From Nemopilema nomurai (Eukaryota; Cnidaria; Scyphozoa; Rhizostomeae; Rhizostomatidae): 64,000 bases of DNA. The DNA is taken from positions 806,001 through 870,000 of the forward strand of contig ML133457.1 in NCBI GenBank assembly GCA_003864495.1, written 5' to 3'. Positions 24,877 to 35,070 of this stretch are shown here, one piece after another; position 1 is the stretch's first letter; every line of letters starts with the position of its first letter. The position numbers and the translations under genes are program-made. The notes beneath the pieces were generated by a model. That model was given only the letters and a program-made list of their open reading frames with translations. It searched no databases and was not told where the DNA came from.

Positions 24877-24906
24877 TTTCGCGCCAAAAATAGCAGAAAT
24901 GGCGGC
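24877..24906 (+). promoter_or_regulatory. E2F-like and YY1-like sites upstream of RAD51AP1
   Basis: TTTCGCGCCAAA at 24877-24888 matches the classic E2F consensus. AAATGGCGGC at 24897-24906 resembles a YY1 or initiator-proximal element. They lie 48-77 bp upstream of the start codon. An E2F site fits a homologous-recombination gene expressed at G1/S. That regulation is inferred. Confidence 0.65.
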
Positions 24907-24953
24907 AGTTTGATGTAAGCGGCCTAAGTTGTCGCATTAACTGAGTATGAAAG

Positions 24954-27900
24954 ATGTCCAGAAGGTACGACGTTACTAGATAATAATGCAAACTTTAAAG
25001 CTAAGGAGATAATAAAATAACTGTTATTTTTAAAATTTACGCACTATCCAAATTGATGGATGCTTCCTATACATCTACGTACAGGCCTGTAAACTCTCCC
25101 GTTTTTTCCGGGGAGTCTCAAGGTTTTGCTTGCTTGCTCCCGGTTTTTACGATTTTCTCCCCATTTTTCTTGCTTTTCACTTAGGTTTCCTTATAAAAAG
25201 AATTGATATGACTTTCTTCCTGGCAAACTGTTTGTTAGTGTTTGCAAATTAACGAAAACGTTAAAAAACATTAGGAAAGAGGGGGAGGCTATCCATGACA
25301 ATTGTTGTCATTAACTGTTTGATCACCATGACTTTTTTGACAGGTATGTTGCTTAAAATTTCAACAAATTCCAGGGATCTCCTTGTTTTTTGCCTAATCT
25401 CACGGTTTTTCTCGACAAAAATGCTGAAATCTCCAGGTTTTAAAATTTATAGGTTGACAGGCCTGTAGTGTATGTATCATCGTTTTGCTAGGAATCCTGC
25501 CATTAAAACTTCCCTTTGATTTGAGTGAGAATAACTGCATGTTTGTCTACTGAGAAGTGAAGAAGATGCAATGGAACCCCACTAGGTAGTGGATTACAGG
25601 CAAACAATTATGAATCAACATCAGCAATGTTTTCTATCAAGTTGCACTCTAGATTTGAAGATTTGACAGCCATTGTTTATACAAATAGCAATGTTTTAGA
25701 AACTGATAGAAAAATGTATTACATCTTACCAGGGCCTCCAGGAAGAAAGTAAACTACAGTCAATTTGCTGAAGATGCAGAGAAGTTTGAAAGTGATGGTA
25801 GATATTTAATCAGAAGATTTGTTTGGAATTCCAGTTGGAAGTCATATCATGCACACTGAATGTTTTTCTTGACATATTTAGATAAAATTTTATAACTTTC
25901 TTCTGGCTCTCATTTATGTCTTAAAAGTGACTTATAAATTTTATCATAAACATTTTTTTCGAGAAGGTGACAAGTTATTTCTCAACATCACATATCTTTT
26001 TGTTGCAGATGACTTTCAAGACTCACCAAATCAACCACCATCCAAAAGGTCAAAAGCAGGCTCTAAAGGCAATAAAGGAAAAGAAAAAATAATCAAAGAG
26101 ACAAATCCAGCATCTTTAATTAGCAAAGGCTCACAAGTGCTGAAAAATGAAAGCATAAGGTGGGCTTTGCTTTGCTTTTCCGATTTAATAGTTTTTAGAA
26201 CAGTGTTTTCTATTCTGTTTCATGGAATGACCATAGTTTTATGAGTGAAGTTTGATGATTGGCTTTGTTGAAGTAATACATTTTGAAGCCACAAGTACTA
26301 AGTATTCTTAATATTACAGTTCATTTCACTTGTTAGTTTGATGTGTTGGTCTAATTTAATTCTCATATAAGCAGAATATCTATGGTACTTTTTATTGGAA
26401 AAGATGCTTGGTTCTTCATTCCCTCTTTAACCTGCCATTTTTATAGTTTTATCAAATCTCTTATGTATAGAGAGGAAGACATGAATAATAAAATCAATAT
26501 GTTAAATGTATATTGACACTGTCACTATTACTGTCATAAATGTCGCTGTTTTCTACTTTTGTAAATATTGAACTTGATACTTGAACAGGAAATCTAGAGA
26601 GGAGAAACAGTTTGAAAAGGAGCTCCAAGCTGCATTAGAATTATCAAAAAAAGATTCACCTGAGGTTGTTCTTATTGAAAGTGATGATGGACATTCTGAT
26701 AATTTTGAGTTAACGACAAAAGGTAGTGAAGTAAAGAAACAGCAAAGGAATGATGAAGGTATTCTAGTTTCTATACAGCAAATAGTTTACTTGCATGATA
26801 AAGCATTTTTTAATTAAATCACTTTCTCTTTGTGAATCTTGATGAACCTAGAGAATTTTGAAGCTTAACGAAAAATTAACGAAAATTAACGAAAAAATTT
26901 CAATATATTTATCATTCTTTTTACTGTTTAAAATATGTTTGAGTATATGGTGGGCATAGCATTTCATCTAAATGTTGATAAACTTTAGATGAGTCGAATA
27001 TAATTTAGGTGCATCTGATGAAGGCAGTGCAGATTATGACAGCGAAGAATATGAAATAAGTGAAGATGGTGATGATGATTATTCTGAGCACGAAGATGAG
27101 GAATTTGTATTGGAGAAGAAACAAAGTGCTCCAGCACACACACAAAACAATGCTATGTCACAGGGAAAGGAAAGTAATAACGTACCCAAAATCGAGAATG
27201 AGAAAGCAAAAGACCCACCAAAGGGTATGCCATTCTATGTTGGTTTGTCTGTTTGTGTTTCATTTGTTTTCATCTCAAATATTGAGTTGCCTTTTGCAAA
27301 TTCATATCTTAGTGACCTTTTAACAGCAAAGCATTTCTCGCCTTGTAGTGATTCAAACACAGCTTATGTTGGGCCTTTTATCTCAATTTAAATATTATAA
27401 TCTAATAACGTTTTGGCAAAAGCACCCTCTTCAAATGAATGTCCCCCTCAGCAAATAGATACCCCTCTAAGGAAAAAATTGTCCCCTTTAGCAAATGGGT
27501 GCTCCCTTAGCAAATGGATACAAGCAAGAAGTGCATTACAACCCATGAAAGGATTCTTGACTTGAATGGCAAGTGTATTTCTATCACCTGATATATTTTT
27601 CAGCAAAATCTTCCAAGAAAACTGCAACTAATACATCTAACAAAAAGCATCTCTCCAAGACCAACTCGATGCATCCCACTTCAGAAAAAAGTCAAACATC
27701 TCAAGCTGCAGTTGTCCCAAGAGTAGGATTGAAATCACCAGTTGGTAGTTCAAATACAACCACCAAACTGCCTTCCACAGGTATGTATGTGTGTATCTTC
27801 AAAATGGAAACTGGACTAAAGGGACTTATTGGCAAGCATTCGCAGTCACGGCCATTGAGACTGTTCACTGCTTAACTTGCTTTTGCTTAACAGCCTTTTT

Positions 27901-28438
27901 ATAAAATATTTCATTTCGTATATGAAACCTAGAAATACTAAAAGGGGGGATTTGGCATGGATGCAATGTGTGGAAATCGCTGGGCTAGAAATTTTTGTCA
28001 ATCTTGGGCTCCAAAGTCATTTTCCCCGCAGAAAATTATTACCCTCTTTATTTTTGTATCTGAAAGAGAGAGCGAGAGAGCGAGAGAGCGAGAGAGCGAG
28101 AGAGAGCGAGAGAGCGAGAGAGCGAGAGAGCGAGAGAGAGCGAGAGAGCGAGAGAGAGAGAGCGAGAGAGCGAGAGAGAGAGCGAGAGAGAGAGAGAGAG
28201 CGAGAGAGCGAGAGAGCGAGAGAGCGAGAGAGCGAGAGAGATGTCCTTATGATTCACTTGATGTTTTTCAGGAGCCCCAACATTGGATAGTCAAAACGGC
28301 AAGCGAAAGAACGGAAATTTTAGTACAGGCGTTGCTGCGGCTGCAATAAACAGTTCCAAGCCAAGTGGACTTCGCCTGGGGCTATCAAGGAATATCCGTG
28401 TAGCCAAGCCACTGCATTCTAATATTACAATCAAGTAG
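24954..28438 (+). CDS. RAD51AP1: RAD51-associated protein 1 homologue
   Basis: Seven exons: 24954-24964, 25733-25797, 26009-26159, 26589-26758, 27009-27224, 27604-27780 and 28272-28438. All junctions are GT-AG with consistent phase; the product is 318 residues. RAD51AP1 stimulates RAD51 strand invasion and D-loop formation in homologous recombination. The N-terminus has the family KKVNYSQF motif followed by acidic ESDDDF. EKELQAALELSKKD matches the conserved helix near residue 100. The C-terminus has LRLGLSRNIRVAKPLH, the hallmark RAD51-binding end. EVVLIESDD resembles a SUMO-interacting motif. I do not see the WVPP motif of the vertebrate protein; AVVPRVG lies roughly there. The rest is Lys/Ser-rich and disordered, with an acidic patch in exon 5. 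It sits between the two carotenoid oxygenase copies. Confidence 0.92.
25081..25469. mobile_element. Candidate MITE in RAD51AP1 intron 1
   Basis: ACAGGCCTGTAAACTC on the left faces GGTTGACAGGCCTGTAG on the right, giving short inverted ends around a segment of about 390 bp with no gene. The interior has CT-rich motifs (CTCCCGGTTTTT, CTCACGGTTTTTCTC) that recur. No exact target duplication was found. Confidence 0.45.
27414..27525 (+). repeat. Degenerate short tandem repeat in RAD51AP1 intron 5
   Basis: Four or five imperfect copies of a unit of about 25 bp built on CCCCTTAGCAAATGG. They are too diverged for an exact period. Confidence 0.5.
28065..28240 (+). repeat. GA-rich microsatellite (GAGAGC)n in RAD51AP1 intron 6
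   Basis: About 175 bp of purine-rich GAGAGAGC/GAGAGC repeats end 31 bp before the acceptor of the last exon. Long open frames across it on both strands (Glu/Arg or Leu/Ser repeats) are artefacts of the repeat. Confidence 0.95.
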
Positions 28439-29207
28439 TACCCAAAAGTTGGTAGTTCAACTTGCCATCTTTTGGTACATCAACCCAAAAGTCTGATGTG
28501 GATTTTTTGGTAATGTATGGGACGGTTATTGCTGCCCACGTTACTAAGAGTATGAGACAACGTTTCTCTCTCTCAATGTAGTATTGCCTGTGGAGTGTCG
28601 AATTTGTTACAAGTCCACAATGTTGACGTTTTGGGGCATGCTCCGACACAGATTGGCGAGCGAGGGAGGACAATTGAGATAAGCAGTCCACTAATATGTC
28701 CCTTTACCTTACCAAAGTCTAGTAGTACCAGAGTCCAATTGCTCCGCCCAAGTTACCTACGGTACCATACATGAGCTGGTACATTTACAGCACAACGAGA
28801 TGGCAACATAAGCAAAGAGTTGGAAATAAATGGAGTCCTTTTTTCTGCTGGAGCTGTTTAACCAAGTTTTTCCTAGACTTCAGATCATCTCTTCTCATCC
28901 CAAAGCACACCATTTTTGTCACTGCCTGTCGATCGAATGCAACGAAGGAGGACTCCGGATCAGTAAGCAAGGCCAAGTGGACGTATATCGAATATCTGGC
29001 TAAGACTTCAATTTAGAAATTTTGGTTTTCTAACATGCGTGAAATTATCTTGACTTGAAGAAATATTTCGGGTGGAATGGATAGGTCCTGATATGCCTGG
29101 CGTGGATTTAGTCAAATACTTTGCGTACGAAGGAATGTGTTAAAGAAAACCAATAAAGTCACGAAATTTTCTACATGTGGTGGCTTATCATTATTACGAA
29201 AACGAGG
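28439..29207. other. RAD51AP1 3' flank, no gene seen
   Basis: Short open frames on both strands have no recognisable family resemblance. Nothing else distinct is seen. Confidence 0.5.
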
Positions 29208-29215
29208 AATGGCGT

Positions 29216-29513
29216 CATAGCCGACTTTTATTTTTCCCAGGGGGGGCTCAAAATTTAAATTTAAAAAAGTTAAAAGGTAGAGAAATTACCTGTCGCTTTA
29301 ATAACGTAATACAACATATGTAGTATGTATAATAACAAAACAAAACATTTTAATAAAGCAGATATAACATCATGGTCTACAGTATCATCAGTTCAATTCT
29401 TTGATTGATTACAAACGAAATTCCCAGGGGGGGCTGAGCCCCCCCCCCCCCCCCCCATAGCAATTCCCAGGGGGGGCTCGAGCCCCCAAGCCCCCACGTA
29501 GTCGGCGCCTATG
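29216..29513. mobile_element. hAT-type MITE, 8-bp TSD AATGGCGT
   Basis: A 298-bp element begins CATAGCCGACT and ends AGTCGGCGCCTATG, flanked by identical AATGGCGT at 29208-29215 and 29514-29521. It has no reading frame. The interior contains three copies of TTCCCAGGGGGGGCT, one facing a poly-C run. An 8-bp duplication plus CA-start ends fits a non-autonomous hAT element. Confidence 0.82.
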
Positions 29514-29521
29514 AATGGCGT

Positions 29522-30699
29522 AATCACAGAGTAGGGATAGGCCAAAATGATCTAGTCTGAATACGACTTACTTCCTTTTCGCGCGGATACTACGAAGAAT
29601 GGGCCCGGTTAACCTCGTTTTCAATCGTGCTCGCGCTCAAAACCCAAGTAGCTAAGTAGCCTACTGCCTTTCCCAATTCTATGGCGTAATTTTGTTCAAA
29701 GAAATTTCCCCGGCCTAGGGTCAACATTGAATATACCCTAAAGCCACAACAATTAGCTTTATGAAGATTTAAAAGCAGATGTGTAACTGTATTGGATAAA
29801 TGTCAATCGTTTTATAACAGCTGTTAATTTGTTTCTAATAGTTTTAATTATGCATTGATAAATTTTTCGATTACCTGGACTCTTGTTTTCGGGTTTGAAA
29901 TGGATTTTATTCATTATTCTTCGCAATGTAGCTCATCGTGCATCGTTCTTGCGAACAAAAATCTAAAACACTTGATATTTCGCACATTCTACGTGGAAAT
30001 ATTTGCAGACGGTCGTTTTGGCACATGATTATTATAAACCGACAAAAGAGCTGTCTGGGTCAACATTGCTTTCTTTGGGACAAAGTCCATTTCTTCCAGT
30101 TTTATTCACAATGAGAGACATGTCACATGAAGTTTGTGTGACCAAATATTTAGTAGCATCCACCTGTGCTCTGCAAGTTCCTTTTCAAATAACTTTTCAA
30201 GTAACTTTCATTTTTTAAGTTGATATTAATGGAAACATCATCGCTTTGACCCAGGACATTTTCCAGCTTCCTGAGATTAAATCCAGATTTAGTATGAATT
30301 AACGACCTTGAAAGGACTTTCTTGTGATGGTACGTTTGAGGGGGGGGGGGGGTGGTGTGATGGTACTTTTAAGGGGGTGGCAGGGACTGTGCCGGTCTCG
30401 TGTCATCAGCAAGGGGGCGGCCTCATGTCACCAGCAAACAGGGACAACAGAGAAGTAAAGGCCCTTTCAATTCATCTTGAAATGTTCAAGCGCGAAATGA
30501 AATAGCGCTAAATATTTTCGGTGTCCTTCTATTTAAGTGTTTTGGGGTCTGTCTATTTTTCTATAAGAAGTCCAATCCTATTTATAGGCATAAAGAGCTC
30601 GTCTTTTTTAGGACTCCTCTACAACGAAGATTTGAAATGGACGTTGATTGGTCTTTTACAGCCAATCATATGTTTTGATCACATTGCATTAGTGTTTTT
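29522..30699. other. Intergenic, no gene seen
   Basis: Only short unrelated frames are present. A G-run near 30342 and a G/T-rich segment (30330-30430) with a partial direct repeat of GATGGTACTTT are the only visible features. Confidence 0.5.
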
Positions 30700-31292
30700 G
30701 ACCTAGGTCGAACCCAGGTTGGAGTTCTGAATCTCTAGTGTGGACACAAACCTGGGGCGAACCTGGGTTAGTTTTTTAACGCATGCGCATATTTGAACGT
30801 GTTTTCATTTTGCCTGCCAAAAAATAAAATGCATTGCCAGGAAAAACATTTTGGACAAAATACAATAAACTGCGACTTCGGCAACTTCCATCTTGATCTT
30901 GTTTGTGGAAAATTTGTTTTGTTGTCATTGTTTTGTTGTTGTTGTAATTTAACTACGCATGCGTAGCATCAGCTAACCTGGGTTCGCCCCGGCTTTGTGT
31001 CCACATTACAAAACATAAAAATCAAGTGTGGACAAAACAGGGTTCTCCCTAGGTTTAATTGGGGCGAACCTGGGTTAGTTTGTGTAGTGTGGACAGGGCT
31101 TAACCCAGGTTAGTTGTGCCCACACTGCAAAATCTAACCTGGGTTAGCTAAAACCTGGGGCAAACCTGGGTTAGTTTGTGTAGTGTGGACAGGGCTTAAC
31201 CCAGGTTAGTTGTGCCCACACTGCAAAATCTAACCTGGGTTAGCTAAAACCTGGGGCAAACCTGGGTTAGTTTGTGTAGTGTGGACGGGGTT
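30700..31292. mobile_element. Inverted-repeat element with an internal 96-bp tandem repeat
   Basis: The motif CTAACCTGGGTT and its complement recur many times in both orientations. The right part holds two full 96-bp units starting at 31091 and 31187 and a partial third at 31283, each containing GGACAGGGCTTAACCCAGGT. The left part carries matching segments (AACCTGGGGCGAACCTGGGT) around a central pair of ACGCATGCG palindromes. I read it as a foldback/MITE-like repeat with secondary amplification. Exact ends are uncertain. Confidence 0.6.
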
Positions 31293-33379
31293 TATGTGTA
31301 AAGAATGCTAAATCTTATACAAGAAATTTTCTTTAAAACCATCAAAAAAATTTTCATAAGAAATATTCCGAACTGTCAAGTATTCTGTAGCTATTTCATT
31401 ATAATGTGATAGATCACGATACAGCCGATACAACCGTATTGAAAAACGCATAAAACTGCGTATTGAAATTATTCGCTAAGAATATTTCGCAACAAATTCT
31501 AGAAATTCCGTTTGAGAACGTTGCAAAATGTTCTCGTGATGCTTTTTCATTTTTAAAATCCATTTCATCACCCGATCCTTTCCTGAATATCCTATCCTGA
31601 AGCGGTTTCACAAAATTGCAGACGTACTAATCGAATCTGCTAAAACTTGAAATGGGATCGGTAATAAAGTATAAGGATTCAATCCGGTGCATCCTGCCGC
31701 GGAGCTTCTGGTCCTTAAACAGATAAATGGATGTGACAAGATATGACAGATGGATTCAGGTAATGGACAAGGGTCTGGTGCAGTGACAGACTGGCCCACT
31801 GGCCCCTCCCCAAAGTCGCGAAAAGGACCCCCTTTTTGCTTAAAGAAACCTCTTATGCAAAACGCGCTAAGGTTTTTATGCTCCATTGTAGAGACTATAT
31901 GTTTTAGATTGTTATTATTATTATTATTATTTGTAGAGCCATTAAACAGAAATTTGTTCTACACATTATTTTTTTTTGGTGTAAAATCGGTTATACCGGT
32001 TATACCACAGCCTTGTCTCTCTGGCCACACCCACCAATGCCCTGTTAAGCTCTTTGCGGCCAGTTACATAAGCCATGCAGACAGTTGCATAATCGTGATT
32101 CTTGCAATTTTTTACAACCTTGATGCTATACGTTCACTTTCCATTCACTCTAAAACCATCACTTTTGCTGCCATGCAAAAAACAAGTTTCCAACAGATTA
32201 ACACGAATGAGGAGGACCTTATGCGATATGCTATATAACTCATTTAGGCCAATGGGCCTTGAGCTGAATTTCGGTGCAATCCTCATCACTAACGTCTAGA
32301 AACACAAATTTAATTAAAAATGATGGCTATAATTATTAAAAGAATTAACATTTTTTATCAAGTATTTAAGATACTTTTCAGCAAGAATGGCGTTCAAAAC
32401 AATTCAACTCAATGAACAATTTACAAGTGCTTTTAACTACGAAACGCTAAGCGATATTGTAACGCGGTTGGTATTCGTTTGTGATATATTTCATGATATC
32501 TCAGTTGCGTGTTATTGTCACATGTGCTGTTCTGTTAACGCCTTTCTAATGGCAATGTGTTTGTCTGTCAACATGTATTGGGACGTTCGTTTTGTTCCCG
32601 TTTATGGAACTTCCGTTTATGTTATACATATGTGTTGATCACATTGGAGTCTTGCTGTTGAGTGAATATAGAAAATATCAGAATAGAGTCTCTCTCGTGT
32701 TCTACTATTAGGCCCATTGGTCTGGCCCCATCGCGTCGAACTGTCTCTTCACCATCATAAGAAGAACCCGATCAACCAATCATAAAACGTTACAATATGA
32801 AAAAACTTATAGCAGATTTGTTTACAGGAGGCCAAATTACATCGTACTCGAAAATAAAAACTTTTGGTTGAAGTGGCCATTGAATATTTGATTGAAATTA
32901 TAAGCGAAAGCTTCGTGTTCTTGTGCAAGACATGCTTTTATACGAACAAAAATAAAATATAATTCTAGCTTCTTCAAGATGAATGCTCGTTAGTTTGAAA
33001 TTCTTGTAAAGGTTACAAATCGTTTTCCAAAGTCCACGGGAATTAGCTCTTTCCAGTTTTCGCGTAATTGGAGAGATTCCTTCATTAAAATCATGTGGAG
33101 AAGTCTTAAGCCATAAAGAGAGAACAATCACGTGAACCACATACAGCCAGGACGGAACCCTAATAACAGAGTAATGCAAACGTCACAATATATGTTGACA
33201 GACAAACATATTGCCATAAGAGAGGCGTTAATTAACACAACACAACACAACGCAATTAAACAACCTCTGTCCCTCAGCAGGAGACAAAGTCACCACGCCA
33301 ATCATTGACTGTCATTAGCTGGAGCGTTTAAACCCCACCCAGTAGTAAGAACACTTGCCATTAGTGTGCAGTGTTCAAG
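31293..33379. other. Intergenic with an inverted repeat pair (about 32525-32600 and 33180-33240)
   Basis: No gene is called. A segment containing AATGGCAATGTGTTTGTCTG and CAACATGTATTG recurs inverted near 33190-33230 with a few substitutions, giving arms of about 80 bp around a loop of about 600 bp. A minus-strand frame in the loop (33179-32898, WLYVVHVIVLSLWLKTS) is protein-like but not recognised. An (ATT)n microsatellite lies at about 31913-31931. Confidence 0.4.
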
Positions 33380-33665
33380 ATGGCAGGCTGCAGTGAGAAT
33401 GCAGGAACGAACGACTACGTCAAAATTGGAAAAGAGCTTTACAGCACCACTGACCAACACCCGACTCCTGTTCAAGCAAAGGTCACAGGCAAGATTCCTG
33501 AATGGTTCGAAGGCACGTTGATCAGAGTTGGTCCAGGTGAGTTCACCGCTTATTTGTGGCTCAACAGGACAGCATGCATGCAGCAAACCCAGAATGCATG
33601 CCAGAAATTAAGAAATTCATTATTAAGATTATTTTGTATTTCATTTGATTAATGAGGGGGGGGGG

Positions 33666-34306
33666 CGCGGAGGCGGATCCAGCTATACTTTTGCCACGTC
33701 CAGCGATCGATAGGCCACAACATCCCCTCACCAAGCTCCTGTCAAAATGGTCTCCCACGATTGACTGAACTCTCAAGAGCTCGTTTTTCGTTTCAACTCT
33801 TGCCGCAGCAACGGCTTCAATCCGCCATTGCTGCTAGACGAACAGTTTTAGTTACTGTGGCATGAGCCATAGTTTACTTTAGATGATTGATAGGAGTGCT
33901 CGAACGTGCCAAAATTTGGCAAACGGATTGGTTAAGCCTTTGCTTTGATTGATAGGGGTGTTTGACATCTGATTGGCTCCTTTGCCGCGAGAAGGTGATT
34001 GATAGGGGTGCTCAAGCACCGATGGAATCGAAGCAGCTCATTGGCCAAGAGTGTAGTTTGGACAAGGACAAGGAAAAATTGATTTCAGCAAATATCATCC
34101 TCCTTCATCCCCAATCATCCTGGGCAATCTACAGTTCAAAGCAGATGTAGGTTATGCTGACTAACATATGACAGTATGTCAAAAGAGATCTAGGAGTGCA
34201 ATTACTACTTCGTAAAAGATTGTTTCAGAGACTAGAGAACGTTCTAACTCAGAAAATTCTGACCGATGCTCAGTCACCCATAGCACCCCCCTGGATCCAC
34301 CTCTGC
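33666..34306. mobile_element. Candidate MITE in intron 1 of copy B
   Basis: GCGGAGGCGGATCCAG near the left end pairs with CTGGATCCACCTCTGC at the right end, an imperfect inverted repeat about 640 bp apart. The interior repeats GATTGATAGGGGTG three times in direct orientation. No target duplication could be confirmed. Confidence 0.45.
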
Positions 34307-34794
34307 AGTCGGGGGGCTCGTACTTTGACTTTAGGAAATCGAGTGCATGGCAAGTACATGAGTTGATATACACCGGGACCTTTTCACACCACGTTAAGCG
34401 AAAATGACATCTGAAATTACATCATCAACATAGGAGACATTCAATTGATGCCTCCAGCCGGGGAATAGCTACGTATAATTAACAGTCAAGGAACGTGAAA
34501 GATGAAAAAGGTAACTGGTTGCAGCGAACTGAAAGGGAGCGCCCAAAAACTTAATATAATTTCTGTTTTCTGTCCAATCCTTAAAACTTAAGCAGCGATG
34601 GACATAAGTGGTGTAGAACTATCAAAGTAACAAGGGGGCTCTTGCAGAAATCATTGTAAAACAACGATAAAGGTAGAAATTTGCCAATTTTCGACATTAA
34701 CAAGCATTAACAACAACGGGGTAATGCTGACAGAAGCCATCAGCACGAAGCTTGGATTTTCAAAAGAGAAAGTGTTTTGTGTTTAGTGTTAGTT

Positions 34795-35070
34795 AGGTCT
34801 GGTTTTCATAATTCAAGCCCGATCGCCGATTCTCAAGACACCTAAGGACATACAGTTTTCATAAATCACAATCGTAATCAGATTTATTCAGGCGCCAATC
34901 CAACAAACGGAGCCTGGACCCTACTAAATATTTGCGTGTGAGCGCATAAATTATGCGGGAATATGCGGGAACTTTTTAAGACATCGGCGATTATCGTCAA
35001 TGGGCTCTAATTAAAAACTTTTTTAATTTCAAAATTCATCGGCGATGGTCGATTTATGAAAACCAGGCCT
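34795..35070. mobile_element. MITE in intron 1 of copy B
   Basis: A segment of about 276 bp with inverted ends: AGGTCTGGTTTTCATAATTC on the left and GATTTATGAAAACCAGGCCT on the right. CGATCGCCGAT inside the left arm mirrors ATCGGCGATGG in the right arm. There is no gene inside and no exact target duplication. Confidence 0.65.

Noticed and set aside
27877..28349. Glu/Arg-rich and Leu/Ser-rich proteins across the GA tract
   Set aside because: They arise from the microsatellite inside RAD51AP1 intron 6 and cross a well-supported splice acceptor.
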